Shown here piece by piece: positions 9,264 through 21,390 of a stretch of DNA of 64,000 bases; the stretch's first letter is position 1; each line of letters begins with the position of its first letter. The notes under the pieces were generated by a model. That model had not been told where the DNA came from and did not search any database. It saw only the letters and a list, made by a program, of their open reading frames with translations. The position numbers and the translations under genes are program-made. The DNA comes from Apiotrichum sp. Y4204 (Eukaryota; Basidiomycota; Tremellomycetes; Trichosporonales; Trichosporonaceae): NCBI GenBank assembly GCA_025531455.1, contig JAMYHL010000053.1, forward strand, positions 62,001 through 126,000, in the 5' to 3' direction.

Positions 9264-12176
9264 CTACACACGCTCGTACACGTACAGGTACGCCAGCGAG
9301 CGCATCTCCTCGCCGCCGCCAGGCGCGGCCCGCGCGACCTTTTCGTCGTTGAACAGCACCCATTCGTCGGCGCTCTCGTTCGTGTCCTCCAGTGCGCCCT
9401 GCGGCTGCCGGATCGTGGTGACGTAGTGTCCACTGTGGACTGATGGGCCCTTGTGCGAGATAAACGCCTTCAGGCGGTAGTTGGCAGGGAGGGTGGCAGA
9501 GCCGCCGACCGAGTTGGAAGGAGTCGCTCCAGCGGCTGGCTCTGGTTCCTCGCCGTTATCGTCCGGGTTGGAGAAGACCCAGTCAAGCGCGAGGTCAGGG
9601 TTACCACCCGTCTCCCGGAGCGCCTTGCGCGCCTTGGCCGGGGGTATGCCCATCATCTCGGCGAGCATGGCCACCTGCGCGTCGTCCACCGGGGGGCCGG
9701 ATGCCGCGGCAGCACCACCCGCAGGCTGAATCGGCGCGTCAATGTCTGCTGTCAGTAGGAGCTTCACGTGTTGAGGAGTACATACCAGGATCCTCCATGT
9801 GCTCAAAGAGCCAGCCCATGGCGAGCTCGGCGTCGCTGTTACCCGTGGCGAGAAGCGCCTTCTGGCAACGTACGGTGGGGAAGCCCATCGCTTCAAGCTG
9901 AGACAGCGCAACAGCATTGAATTCTGGCAATGCCGGTGCAGCATCCACATCCAGCTCCGCCTCCCCCGGCTGGCGGCCCTTGCCAAGGTAAGCGTCAAGG
10001 TTCAGCTCGTCTGGCACCATCACAGGGACGTCTGACGTTAGCAATGAACCGCGCCACGATAGCTCACCTAGCTTAGTAGGCATCCAGTTGACGAGCTGGA
10101 ACTTCTTCATATGGAAGACAAGAACGTCGGGGAACGTCTTGAAGCTGGTGCGCCTGAAGGGTTAGTCATAGCCGGGCAATGTACTCACTTAGTCGCAGTA
10201 ACCTTCTTGTTGCAGTTGCTGCACGAGTAGTCGGTGAGCTTCTCGGGTGCGGTGAGGTCATCAATGCACTGCTTGAGAGAAACCGGCTTGAACAGCTTCT
10301 TTCCGTCATCGGTCACCCCAACCTCGGTAACCTCGACTGGAAGGCTTGCCGAGTCAACTGCTTCGTCCTGGTACCCGACGCGGTGACACTCGTCGCACTC
10401 GAGGCGCTGCTCGAGGCCGAAGCGCAAAATGTTGGTTGCCTCAATCTCCTCATTGCGACCTTGGCGCTTAGCCTCCTGGCGCAAGCGGGAGAGCAGGTGC
10501 TGGAGGAACTCCTCGGAGTCCTGCTGGCGCATAGTGGAAAACTCTTCGTGGCCCTTGCCAATCAGCGCCTTGAACTGCGCAGGGCGGATGCCCTCCTGGA
10601 ACTTTGGTGTCTCGGGAGTCTCAAAGTCGGTGGTCGAAGGTGGAGGTGCCGTGGCCCGGACAGAGTAACGGCCGGAGATGAGGCCGTCTGCGAGCTTGAG
10701 CATCTGGCATTCCAAACATTCCGCAGGAAGAGTTTTGTCACAACTCTGGAAATGAGCCTGGGCGGTCTCATTGTAGTACCGCTCCCGGAACGCGGGAATC
10801 GTGAACAGCGTCTGCATGACGGATGCCATGTAGCAGCTGTTGCCGAGATTCTTGAGGCCTGTAAGGCCCTTTCCAAAGACGGGTTGCAGCTCCTGGCCAT
10901 CGTCACCAGTCATGGAGAAGTCAAACTTCAGGTTGTGTTCCAGTTGCTGGTTGTGAGCGCGTGTCCAAATGACTCACATGTCGCAATCTGTTAGAAAACT
11001 CACCAGTTCAGTCATCGACTTCTCAGTCTTTGTCTGACCCTGCACTTCGATGCCAAAGGTCCTCAGGTGGGCAGCCAGATCGGGATCAATCTTGGCGTCA
11101 TCACAGTTGTAGCAGTAGATATCTGCACGTCAGTCATCAGCTAGACGAAAAAAGCAGATAGCTGCCTGTCATGGAAGAAGCGCCATGCCATCCAGTGGAC
11201 TTGTCCAAATGGAGACTCACCGCCAGTGCCCTCAGGAGTGATCGTGCCGAGTTTCACGCCGACCGCATGGCCGGTATCTTTGAAATGCTGCAGGGCGTGG
11301 CCGTTCCCGCCAACACCACCAAACTGCTGGCGGCCACAGTTCGCGAGACCACAGGTGAGACACAGCCAGAGATTGGAGGTGAGGTCGCACTCGGTGCACT
11401 GAGTCGGGACTGCTTGTCAGCGATAAAGAGTCAATATGTAAAGAAGTAACACACCAGATCCAGGAACAATGAGCGGCAGCTGCTCGAGCGTGAGCGTGTG
11501 TTCGCACGCGAGAATCTCCTCCTCCCACGCCTTGACCTCTGACTGTTGTCCAGACGACAGGGCTGTCATGATGCCCTTAACGGTGGCGACAACCTAGTGT
11601 CAGCATTCATTTACAGTCTGAAGCGTACATTTGGCTGGTCCGAATGAATAACCTCACCAACAGGCGAGCACTCAAAGCAGCGCAGCGAGGTCGTGTACTC
11701 GTACAGCTCGTCGTCCGAGGTCGCGTTGATGGCGATCTTCTTGGGCGGGGGCGGGGACGAGTTCTGGAAGAGGTAAGCACCTAATACAAATGACTATACA
11801 GATAAAGAGGTGATTTTAACAGCTGTCAATTCACTCGGTCACTCACACGCCGCTTCTGTTCGCGCCGGGTTCGCTTCACGACCAAAGCGAGGGGATGTGC
11901 GCGCTTCTGGTAGTGAAGATACGCGTGCTTGCGCTGGTCCGCGATGCAGCCGCCGTTGAAGCATTGAAGGCAGACGAGCACTCCGTCCGGGCCGTCCTAC
12001 GCGTAAGCTTTACGTCTCAGAGGTGTCAGCTTACCTGACCGTCAAAGCACAATGTGCATTCTTCCCTGTCCTGTCAGCTGTGCCCATGGGAGCTCGCTAG
12101 CTCACCTGTGCACTTGTTGGGCAGGGGTTGGGGGTTTGAGACTGCCTGCGAGGCTGTCGATGTGTGTGCAGGCCAT
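9264..12176 (-). CDS. UBP14: Ubiquitin C-terminal hydrolase Ubp14/USP5 (isopeptidase T)
   Basis: This enzyme disassembles unanchored polyubiquitin chains and so recycles ubiquitin for the proteasome. Read on the minus strand, the parts are in the USP5 order: a degenerate N-terminal zinc-finger domain (about 12060-11880, with CLQCFNGGCIADQRKHAYLH), a ZnF-UBP domain (about 11460-11200, with LTSNLWLCLTCGLANCGRQQ), the Cys box GLKNLGNSCYMASVMQTLF (about 10865-10810), two UBA domains (about 9930-9780 and 9690-9560) inserted in the catalytic domain, and the His box HSGHYVTT near 9430. The last residues are AYLYVYERV. There are roughly ten introns, mostly 30-60 nt. The start is the ATG at 12176; its first exon splices into REECTLCFDGQ. 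The two UBA domains distinguish it from other UBPs. Confidence 0.93.
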
Positions 12177-13093
12177 ATTGAATACTGCAGACGAGGGAAT
12201 GTAGATGAGAGAAGTTGGGAAAGAAAAGAAAGAGAGGAAGAGAACGTCGACGAAGATCCCTCTTTTGACGCGCGTTGCATTGTGGCCACCTTTGATCCAA
12301 CCGCGTCATCAACGGAGATATCAAAGAACTCCGCTACACGCGTAACTGCCATGTTTTCCATGCTTCTTGTCAGAGATGCGGGGCACCTCGGCCTCGGGCG
12401 TCGACACCCAGAACCCCTTGCTGATCTCTGCTGATCGATAGGGAGATCTCTGGTTGATGACGTTAGAGCCTCACTCATCATCTCTTGATCTTTAGATGAC
12501 TCTCGGCATCTACCCTCTCTTGTCTCGCTAGCCAAACTAGGAGCTGATACGGGGAAAGCTCTTTGATTGCGATTGGAACCTCAAGCCTCCGGCCCGCCGG
12601 GCTGGTGTCCGAGGCTGACTGATAGCTAGGAGAGTCATGCTTCGGGGAGAGCTTGGAAACAAAGGGATCGTTAAGCGAGCATCTGTCACACGCCGACGGC
12701 ATCGGCGGACAGTCCGAACAAGCTCGGTCACTACGGGCGGGTGACTCATGATAGCCATTGGGCCATCGGGACACTCTGTATGCTCGTTTCCTATCCGGTC
12801 GGTCTTGCCAGCCAGGCACGGCGTGTGAAGAGTGCCAGTCTTTTGTGATGAGAGAGGACAAGTGGCGCGAAGGTTCGGTCTGACGTCGTCGTCATGATTG
12901 TTTGTGCGGAATGAATGATCGTGTGAGAGAGGTGAGGTATAAAAGAGCTGGGCAGAGGGGGTGTGAAGCAGCATTTCAACAACGCAACAACCAACGCATT
13001 ACAGCCATCACCACTTCAGCAATCCAACAGAATCGAATCGCCACTGCACCCAGACATCTCAACGCTTCCACTCATCACTACCTGCGACCTCCC
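12177..13093. promoter_or_regulatory. Divergent promoter region UBP14/NmrA-like gene
   Basis: This stretch of 917 bp lies between divergent start codons. The right side carries a clear TATA box and a CA-rich leader for the NmrA-like gene. The UBP14 side is purine-rich on the plus strand (agaaaagaaagagaggaagag near 12221). I see no credible gene within it. Confidence 0.55.
12938..12945 (+). promoter_or_regulatory. TATA box of the NmrA-like gene
   Basis: A TATAAAAG match lies about 150 bp before the start codon at 13094, leaving room for a leader of roughly 110-120 nt that is rich in CAACA repeats. TATA-type promoters in fungi often mark inducible or stress-responsive genes, which would suit an NmrA-like protein; that link is inference. 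Confidence 0.6.
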
Positions 13094-14029
13094 ATGTCCA
13101 CCAACACCATGTCCCGCACCCTCCTCATCACAGGTGCCACAGGCAAGCAGGGCGGCGCCGTTATTGACGCGCTCCTGAACCCGCCCTCGGACTTTACGAT
13201 TCTGGCAGTGACGCGTGACCCCGAGTCGGCGTCCGCGAAGCGCCTGACTGCCAAGTCTCCCTCGATCAAGCTGGTCAAAGGTGACATGGACGATGTCCCT
13301 GCGCTCTTCGCCGCCGCGAAAGAGATCTCCCCCGAGATCTGGGGCGTCTTCTCCGTCCAGATCCCCGGCAAGGTACTCCCCGATCTCGCGGCTTCGCCCG
13401 AGGTAAAGCAGGGCGTCGCGATGATCGACGAGGCCGTCAAAGCCGGCGTCAAGCACTTCGTCTACACATCCGTCGACCGTGGAGGCGAGGAGAAGTCGTG
13501 GGACACGCCCACCGACATCCCTCACTTCCGCACCAAAGACTACATCGAGCACTACCTCCGCGGACACGCGGGCTCGATGGGATGGACGATCCTCCGCCCG
13601 GTCATCTTCTTCGACAACCTCGAGCCGACGTTCACCTCCAAGGTGTTCTTCACGCTCTTGCGTGACACAATGGGGTCCAAGCCCATGCCGTGGATCGCGT
13701 GTGCCGACATTGGATTCTTCGGCGCGCTGGCCCTCCGCGAGCCAGAGAAGTACAACCACCGCGCGCTTTCCCTCGCGGGCGACGAGTTCAACTGGGAGGA
13801 GATGGACGCCGCGTTCCAGAAGGAGTTCGGATATCCTATCCCCACCACGTTTAGCTTCCTCGGCACCGCGCTTCACTGGGCCGTCGAGGAGGTGCGCACC
13901 ATGGTCGACTGGTTTGCCGCCGACGGGTACAAGGCGGACGTCGCCGAGCTCCGTAAGCTCAACCCCAAGCTTCTTGACCTCGAGACCTGGCTCCGCGAGA
14001 AGAGCAACTTTGAGAAGGTGGAGAAGTAG
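13094..14029 (+). CDS. NmrA-like NAD(P)-binding protein
   Basis: This is an atypical short-chain dehydrogenase-fold protein of the NmrA/HSCARG type, which binds NAD(P) and often acts as a redox sensor or as a reductase of the isoflavone-reductase group. The single exon encodes 311 residues. The Rossmann signature is at the extreme N-terminus (LLITGATGKQGGAVIDALL, GxxGxxG), followed by AVTRDP, VKGDMDDV and FVYTSVDRGG. The conserved HFRTKDYIEHYLR segment carries a lysine at the position used in related proteins, and LRPVIFFDNL follows. Two in-frame Met codons, 13094 and 13109, are possible starts; the second has a better context (caccATGtc). Whether it is a regulator or an enzyme cannot be told from sequence. 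Confidence 0.88.
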   Translation: MSTNTMSRTLLITGATGKQGGAVIDALLNPPSDFTILAVTRDPESASAKRLTAKSPSIKLVKGDMDDVPALFAAAKEISPEIWGVFSVQIPGKVLPDLAASPEVKQGVAMIDEAVKAGVKHFVYTSVDRGGEEKSWDTPTDIPHFRTKDYIEHYLRGHAGSMGWTILRPVIFFDNLEPTFTSKVFFTLLRDTMGSKPMPWIACADIGFFGALALREPEKYNHRALSLAGDEFNWEEMDAAFQKEFGYPIPTTFSFLGTALHWAVEEVRTMVDWFAADGYKADVAELRKLNPKLLDLETWLREKSNFEKVEK

Positions 14030-14440
14030 AGTGGTGTCGAGGTGATAGACGTGTTGTTCCGTGTGCGATGTAATGTATTGTTTATGTTGGTCAGGAATGA
14101 AGCAAATGTCCCAGTTCGAAAGGGTCGCGGTTCTGCAACATGCAGCCCCCAAGCATGCATGCCTGCTGCCGCTTTCACCTTCAAGGAGCCATGTTAATGC
14201 GTCAACGTCATGACCGCTTGGGTCCACAACGTCGGCAGTGAGTACCCACCAACCAGCCGCCAGATATGCATTAGACCTGGGGGTGATGTAGGTGGTGACA
14301 ACCCAACGAGTGGCAACACCGGCGCCAGCAGACATGACGCGCACAACAGACAACATTGCTTGCTGTCAATACTGACCATCTTCCTTTGCATCTTCTCTCT
14401 TCCTCTCTTTTCACCTCTTCTTTCATTTTCTTCGCCGACC
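14030..14440. other. Intergenic: 3' UTR of NmrA-like gene and promoter of BTN1
   Basis: These 411 bp lie between tandem plus-strand genes. The last 70 bases are strongly pyrimidine-rich (cttcctttgcatcttctctc and onward), a usual fungal core-promoter/leader feature before BTN1. No other structure is evident. Confidence 0.5.
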
Positions 14441-16211
14441 ATGTCCCGCTTCAGTAACGACGGGGACGAGGTCGACGCCTTCCTGGCAGGTAAGCTTTAT
14501 GTGTCAAGGCACCTCCTGTTGAGAGTTCCTGTTCTGACCTCAGCGAACGAAACACCGGCGCCGACGACCACGAACGCCCGGCGGCGACTGTTCGCCTCGT
14601 TTCTGATTTTTGGCCTTCTGAACAACGGTTTGTGTGCTGCTTTCTCAAGTGATAACACGCTCACGCCAGTGCTCTACGTGATTATCCTCTCGGCCGCTCT
14701 CGACCTCGTGCCGCCGACAACGCCAAAGGGCATCGTCGCGTTCTTCAACATCTTCCCCGCCCTCCTTGTACGTTCTTCCGAGTGCTAATCTAACCTCAGG
14801 CAAAGGTGTTCTGGCCCCTCGTGTCCACGGGCCAGATACAGTACCGCCGCCGCGTGGGATTTTGTACCGCCATCAGCTGGTTTGGTATCGTCGTGGGTGT
14901 TACTGTATCAATCCTCTTTCCTAACACCTACAGATTATCGCTCTATCGGGCTCAGTCCCGCCACGACTCTGTGGTATTTCTCTCGCGAGCTTCTCCTCGG
15001 GTCTTGGAGAACTTACCTTCCTCCAGCTCACGACGACCCTGCCGACGCGCGACGCGAGCAAGACGGCACTTGGCGCATGGGCCAGCGGGACAGGCGCGGC
15101 GGGCGTCGCAGGCGCAGCGATTTGGTGGCTCCTTCGCGGACTAGGAGTTAAGGGCGGACTGGGGATATCATCTGTGAGTGGCGGCGAGCTAGGTGAATCA
15201 CAACCTCTCGAGCTCCGGGCCCACATGATTACTCACACCCAGTTCCTTCCGCTATTCTTCCCGGTCACGTATTACTACCTGCTTCCCCCATGGTCTGCTT
15301 TCGAGGGATACACGACCGCATATGAGCCGCTCGCAACGGACGACGAGGCCGGTGAGGGCGTCGCGCGTGCGCGCATAGCGCTCGAAAGCGACTCGCTCTC
15401 TGCGAACAAGAATGCACCCCGCATCTACCTCTCACCACGCGACAAGCTTACCCTCCTCCGACCCCTCGTGCTCCGATACATGGTTCCCCTGTGTCTTGTC
15501 TACGTTGAGGAATATGTTATCAACTCTGTGGGTGCACAACTCTTTTCTGCACTAACCCACCAGGGCATTGCGCCAACACTCGTCTTTCCGCTTCCCTCGC
15601 ACGGCCTGTGGTCGCGGCTTTTCCGCACGCCAAAGGACTACTACCCCTTCTGGAGTCTTACCTGTGGGTTGCCACAACATTGTCTTTCCTAACCCGCAGA
15701 CCAGACATTTGTGTTCATCTCGCGCTCATCGCTCTCGCTCGGGCTACCTCCCATCCCGCGTCGCCTCCTGGCTCTTCCGACCGCGACGCAGCTCGTCGTT
15801 CTCATCCTTCTCTACCTCCAGGCCAAGCGCTTCCTCTTTAGCACGCCAGAGTACACCCCGCCAGCCCCGGAACCGCCGTCCGGCGTCGACCGCGCCATCA
15901 CCGCTGTGTTCCTCCTCACATGCCTCGAGGGCCTGTGTGGCGGGAGCGCGTACGTCAACACGTTCTACCATGTCGGCCACGAGGGCGACGACACAGAGGG
16001 CATGAACGAAGAGGAGGAGCAGCGGAATAAGATGGAGCGCGAGTTCCGGATTGGCGCGACCGGCGCAGCGGACTCATGCGGTGGGTTACACGGATCACAA
16101 TTTGACTAACCCTCAGGTATCTTGTTTGCGTCCCTCATTTCCATGCCGGTGGAGCTCGCGCTGTGTAATTCACAGGTCAAGGCTGGGCGGTCGATGTGCA
16201 GAGAATTATAG
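14441..16211 (+). CDS. BTN1: Battenin/CLN3 homologue (Btn1), vacuolar membrane protein
   Basis: Btn1/CLN3 is a polytopic vacuolar/lysosomal membrane protein linked to vacuolar pH and basic amino-acid or glycerophosphodiester homeostasis; human CLN3 is mutated in Batten disease. The gene has many short introns, so the protein is read piecewise: a short N-terminus (MSRFSNDGDEVDAFLAA), helix FASFLIFGLLNN then VLYVIILSAALDLVP, and PKGIVAFFNIFPALL. Later come a Gly/Ala-rich region, then FVFISRSSLSLGLPPIPR and the signature LEGLCGGSAYVNTFYHV, both diagnostic of CLN3. The last exon gives GILFASLISMPVELALC and ends CREL. A charged insert with DDTEGMNEEEEQ follows the signature. It converges on GUS1 with 184 bp between stops. 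Confidence 0.9.
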
Positions 16212-16395
16212 AGTAGAGTGTGATGTATGCATTAGTCTTATACGAACGTCGAGCAGGCGGGGTGAGTCAGGATACGTCTAAAGTGCAGCACCACCATTCC
16301 CAAGGCTCGGGTGCAACCTGGCAGTGGATGGTGTATTCCCATCTCATGAATCACTGCGTCTACCAATGAATCGCGTATACAAGTCCACATCCACT

Positions 16396-18990
16396 CTAGT
16401 TGTCATAGATAGGCGTCGATTTGAACATGTTCACGTCGGGCTTGGTCTGCACCTCCTCGGATCCGCTTCGCGTCAGCATTATTCCATGGTTTCACTCACT
16501 AGATGCGGTCCGAAACGAACATGCTCGTGGACACAGGGATCTCAAACCCGCTCGTGGCGTTCGAGAGCACGGTACGCGTGCCCTCCGCGGCAGGAGCGGC
16601 CTTCTTGGTGCCCGGCTTGCCCCACGAGCCCTTTGCGCCGCTGGTCGCCGGCTTGGCGGTCTCAGGGGCGGGGGTAGCCTTGAGCTGGACGGTCTGGAGG
16701 CGGCCGCTGTGGGAGTTAGTAGACAGCTACAGTTCATCGCATCCGGCTCGCTTCGCCCGCGGCGCGACTCACTCAGGAATGAAGCCAAACTCCATGCGGC
16801 CCTCCGAGTCCTTGGTGCCCTGGCAGATGTAGAAGCCCTTGCGCTCAAACTGGATAATGTCCCACGTCTTGAGGTTGGCGACCTCGGCGGACGCAAGCGC
16901 CTTGGTGCGGTACTCGGTCTTGGGGTTGATGACGTCGGTGAGGTTGTCGTCCTCCTCGAGCTTCTTCTTCGTGATGAGGTAGTCGTACTCGATGAGCACG
17001 ACGGGGATAAGCGGGTGGCCCGGGCTCGGGGCCGAGAGCCAGGTCACCTTCTTGGACGTCTTCTTGAAGTCACCCTCGAGGTGCAGCTTGAGGGTAATGG
17101 CCTCGACGTCGCCGGCAGCGTTCACCTTCTTCTCAGCGACAAAGGCATTTCCCCAGTCCATGGCGGTGATCTCCTCGTTGTCGCCAAACGTCTTGGCATC
17201 CTCCTGCTCCATAAGGAGGTTGTTCGAGTACACGAGCTCCTTGGTGCCGACATCGGGGTTCTTCTTGTGCAGCGGCTTGGCCTCGACCTCAATCTTGGCA
17301 TCGCGGCCGGTGACGGTCACGGGCACAATCTTGTCCTCGGCGATGGCCCAGTAGCGGGGCGCAACGGGGTCAATGACCTTCTTGTTGACAGTCCAGATGC
17401 TGTCCCACTCGAGCTGGAGCGTCTGCTGCGACGCGCCCTGGCCGACAATGTAGTCCTTGAGACCCTTGACGGTCATACCGCGCGAGCGGATACCACGGAC
17501 AGTGGGGAAGCGGGGGTCTCCCCAGCCGGAAACAACACCTTGCTCAACAAGGTACTTGAGCTTGCGCTTCGAGAGCACAGTGTAGACAAAGTCGATACGG
17601 GAGAAGTCGAAGATCTCAATGTGCGGCATGCCGAGGCGCTCAAGGAACCACGCGTACTGCTCGTGGCGGGCGGCGTACTCGTTGGCACGGAGCGCGTGGG
17701 TCACACCGTCAATGTGGTCAATGACGGGGCACGCAAGGTCGTACATGGGGTAGGCCCTGTACTTGTCGGTGGTGATGTGGTGCGAGCCCTCGACGTAGCG
17801 GTAGATGACGGGGTCGCGCATGGTACCGTTCTTGTGCTTGTAGTCAATCTTGGCACGGAGCGACCACTTCTGGCCCTCGGGAGTGCCTTCGCACATGGCG
17901 TGGAAACGCTTGAGGTTGTCCTCGATGGAGTTGTCGCGGTTCTTCGACGGGATCTCGGCGCGGCGCTGCTCCTTGACCTGAACGGGTTAACAGCGGCCAA
18001 GCGCGTCACTTACAAGCTCGGCATCGGTGTCATCCATGAACGCGTCACCCTGTTTGATGAGGCGCTCAGTGTACTCGCGGATCTTGTCAAAGTGGTCCGA
18101 GGTGTGGGTGACCTTGTCAAACGAGACCTCGATCATGGCGAGGTCCTCCTTGATGGCGTCCTCGAACTCGCCCTCCTCCTTGGTGGGGTTCGTGTCGTCA
18201 AAGCGGAGAATGTACTTGCCGTTGTACTTGTCGGCGAAGAAGCGGTTGAGAATGGCAGCCTTGAGGTGACCAATGTGGAGGTATCCAGAGGGCTCGGGGG
18301 CAAAGCGGACGACGACCTTGCCGGGAACAGCGTTGGGGAGCTCGGCCTCGATGACCTCAGCACGCTTGACCTTCTTGCCCTTGTCGGCGTTCGAGCGCGC
18401 CTTCATCCAGCCGTCGTACAGAGCGCGGATGACAGGAACGGTCTCGACCTGCGTGAACCAGCGGAGGAGGTGCGGGCGTCCGGGCTTCTTGAGCGAGCCA
18501 GCGGCGGACGAGTTGGCTGTGGGTTAGTCATGGCAACAAAATGTGGAAAGTGAGTGTCGTGGTGGTCTCAACAAAAACAGTCCTTAAAGATCTCTCTTTC
18601 CACCAGCAGAATACAGTTCCATACGTACAGCGGATAGCACCCCACATGAGCGCATCGTTACGTCCGAACTGCGCGCCGGCAAAGTACGTGCTGCGTGTGA
18701 GTTTCGGCCTCGATCCGGATAACTCACCGGTACGCGAGGAAGTCGTCAAGGGCATCGAGGATGGCCGAGACCTCGACGAAGGGCGTCTTGGCGTCAAACT
18801 TGGAGGGCAGCGTAGGGAGCGCAGGGCCGGCCGGGGCAGCAGCGTCGAGCTTGGCGCGCACGGCGTCGGCGCCCTTTGCGCCGTCATAGGCCGGCTCGTC
18901 GCCGTCCCACACGACCTCGATGTTCTGGAAGGCGGCGAGCGCACCGAGAGTGAAGTCTGGCTGGGCTACGAGGGGGAGAGAGAGGGCCAT
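16396..18990 (-). CDS. GUS1: Cytosolic glutamyl-tRNA synthetase
   Basis: This class I aminoacyl-tRNA synthetase charges tRNA-Glu in the cytosol; in yeast it binds Arc1 through its N-terminal GST-like domain. Six exons are read. The N-terminal GST-like part spans MALSLPLVAQPDFTLGALAA to DALDDFLAYR, with FGRNDALMWGAIR. The catalytic core has the HIGH element in FAPEPSGYLHIGHLKAA, RFDDTNPTKE, ARHEQYAWFLERLGM, and the KMSKS equivalent LSKRKLKYLV followed by GWGDPRFPTVRGIRSRGMT. The GluRS rather than GlnRS assignment rests on that last block and on NKKVIDPVAPRYWA. The beta-barrel anticodon domain follows, and the last exon ends STPIYDN. The plus strand opposite this gene carries a very long open frame caused by codon bias only. 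Confidence 0.96.
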
Positions 18991-19376
18991 TTTGAGGAGA
19001 GATGGGGAGAAGCAAGAGGTGATGACTCGTTTTTCATGTCGTCGTCGTTGTCGATCGAGACCCAACTTCTGGCAACCTCCACTCTCTGAGAGGGTCGAGC
19101 GGAATCAAATTTTGAAGCTAATAGAAATGTCAAGAGCTCAATACATCCTCACTTGATGAATACAAGAAGATCCTAATAGCCTGTTCTAATCGTCCAGAAC
19201 GATTTGACTGTGGGTGATCTGGCGACCTGCAATTCCTGCAAAGCTGAAATCAGTGACGTCGTGCGACATGAATCCAGCTCGGTGATGGGCACAGGAGCTC
19301 TGGAATGATCAACCGAACATGGTGAGTCGCCCCCGCCGCATTCAGAACAATACAGTGATGCATGATGCATGATACC
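18991..19376. other. Intergenic between GUS1 and the DUF1746 gene
   Basis: These 386 bp between two minus-strand genes hold the GUS1 promoter and the 3' UTR of the upstream DUF1746 gene. I see no further feature. Confidence 0.5.
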
Positions 19377-20624
19377 CTAACCCGTAGCTCTAGACGTCCA
19401 GTAATCCCCAGGTATCCGTCCCTCTCGTGCCGACCGGTGTGATCCAGAGTCTTGCGGACTCCCGCTGTGATCATCGCCGCCTGTTGTCCCAGCATCTTCT
19501 GTTACAGGGGCTGGTGCGGCCGGCGCTGGCGATCTGCTGAGCCCATTGGTACTCGCTGCCAGACGCTGTATATTCGACTGGGTATTCGCCTCTGCCCGAG
19601 CCTGCGCCTCCGCCAACGCGTTGACAAGCGTCCGGACACTCTCCTGTGTCGGCGAGCCTGGAGCTGAGGTGGAGGGAGTGCCTCCTGAGAACAGCCGTGG
19701 CGGAATCGGGTTAGGAAGGCGGAAAATGAGATTAAAGAGGTGAGACGTGGAGATGTTAAAGATAAGCGGCGCGCCGCCAGATCGTCGGCTCCGTGTCCGC
19801 GACACGTCGGGGAAGACTCTGCCTTGTGGCGTCGCTTGATGTCAGTGGGTGAGGAGAGAAGATGGCCTAGACCACACTCACCTCCCAGCAACGGGTCCTC
19901 CTCCTCCTCCTCATCAAACCAAACTTCGCCTTCCTCCGGCACGTTATGATATCGCGGCCCCTTGCCATGTCGCCGTTGGCGAAACTGGTCGCCGGTCTCG
20001 ATGTCGACATCCGGCTCAACGACTGGTGTTGGTGCTGCGGGAGGAAGGAGGAAATCGTCGTATGGGAAGTGGTCCGATTTGGGAAGTGTTGCAGTATAGT
20101 TGTTGACATAGGAGACCATGAGTGTGGCCAGCTGAAGGAGAAAGATGGCGATGTCGAGGAGCACGATCCGCGCAAACGACGCAATGTTGGCTGTTGAGGT
20201 GAGCATGAGTGCAATTGCGTCGTATATCCATGACGCACCCTGTCCGACAAAATCCAAAATCAGACCCTTGCCGCTGTTGCTCCCGCTGGAGAAGTCTACG
20301 AGATGGAGCAGTACCGCCGCAACGTTCGTGAGGAGGACAAGGAAGAAGAGCCCGAGAAGAGATCGCGACGGTTGGATAATCGCTGGTGCGCGGATATCTG
20401 CAGTGTCAGCGAGCTAAGCGATATAACTATCAGCTCCATGAACGCACTAATGTGAGAAACGACACGGCAGATAAGGACCATCGTGTTGGGTGAGTACAAA
20501 TGCTGCACAAGTGCCAAGGCCTGCATCGTGCTGGAGAGCTGAGTAATGAGCGACGCTGTTCGATGCAATGAGCGCATATACATACCGAGACAACGACATG
20601 GCGTCGCTGAGGTGCGAACACCAT
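19377..20624 (-). CDS. DUF1746-type membrane protein, Dsc4-like
   Basis: The frame starting at 20624 reads MVFAPQRRHVVVS, splices over a 47-nt intron to LSSTMQALALVQHLYSPNTM and VLICRVVSHI, then to SLLGLFFLVLLTNVAAVLLH, GLILDFVGQGASWIYDAIA and IVLLDIAIFLLQLATLMVSY. This order (RRH-x-V-xSL, several helices, the LxDFVGQ turn, then an L-L-D-I-A-I-F-L-L-Q helix) resembles my memory of Pfam DUF1746, found in subunit 4 of the fungal Dsc E3 ligase that works in SREBP cleavage and Golgi/endosome quality control. A His- and Asp-rich linker, an acidic run (DEEEEEDPLLG), a further intron and a Ser/Pro/Gly-rich tail ending TSRATG follow. The domain call needs a profile search; the exon structure is reasonably firm. 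Confidence 0.6.
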
Positions 20625-21390
20625 TGTCGGGCAGCTCAGAGCGCGGATCCAGCCGCGGTGAATGCGAGGAGAGAGGAGAGCTTGGAAGAAGAAGAAGTAG
20701 GTGGAGACGGAGGAAGGTGACGCGCGCGATGCACCAGCATCCTCTCCACGACGTGGTCAGAGAGGCGTAGCGGGGAACCGTCCAGATGCTTTCCGATAGT
20801 CGACTGGTAAGAAGAAGGCAAGAGAGTGGGTGTCCGAGACGCTCTTGGTGAAAAGAGAGTGTCGTCGTCGGTGTCAGTGATGGTGGTGGTGGTGGTGGTG
20901 GTGATGGTGATGATGATGATGAATGGTGTGGCCAATGTCCGATCCGGTGGAGACCCAAGAAGACGACTGCGCAGTGTGCAGGAGAGCCCAGCTGTGGGGA
21001 TGAATGGCAGTTTGTTTTGGCCCCGCAGAATGGCTTTCTTGCCTATGTCCTGGGTGGGCCAATTCTGTCTTCCCTCTGTCTTGTCCGTCTTGTCTTCCCT
21101 TCTCTTGTGTTTTTCCGCCACCCAATTTCCTCCAAAACAATCAAATCCACAACGACGACAAGTAAATCCAGTCAACCACAGTCAGGAACCAACCCACCCA
21201 CCTTTTGCATCCATCCACCCCATCCCATCCCACTCATCCACATCGCTTTCACAACAACACGTCGACATCCATCCCTTGCGTCCTCGTCATGGCAACGCGC
21301 AGCAAGACCCAAGCATAGCACACGGAACACACACGCACAACTCTTACCCACAACGAGTCGCAGCAGGATATCACAGACGCGGTCATCGCC
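20625..21390. promoter_or_regulatory. Divergent promoter region DUF1746 gene/AT-hook gene
   Basis: These 766 bp lie between divergent start codons. The region includes a TGG/ATG triplet microsatellite at about 20880-20925, which in one frame would encode a His run but has no coding context. CA/CAC-rich leader sequence precedes the ATG at 21391. Confidence 0.5.
20880..20925. repeat. TGG/ATG triplet microsatellite
   Basis: A run of gtggtggtggtggtgg shades into atggtgatgatgatgatg. It lies in a promoter region. Confidence 0.85.

Noticed and set aside
13016..14356. 446-codon minus-strand open frame over the NmrA-like gene
   Set aside because: Antisense shadow of a well-supported single-exon gene.
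16421..18553. Very long plus-strand open frame (about 710 codons) opposite GUS1
   Set aside because: It lies exactly antisense to the conserved GluRS exons and its composition (Val/Leu/Glu/Asp-rich) is the mirror of GC-rich third positions. No family resemblance.
20826..20960. Poly-His coding possibility from the TGG/ATG run
   Set aside because: It lies upstream of the supported start of the DUF1746 gene, with no exon signals linking it.
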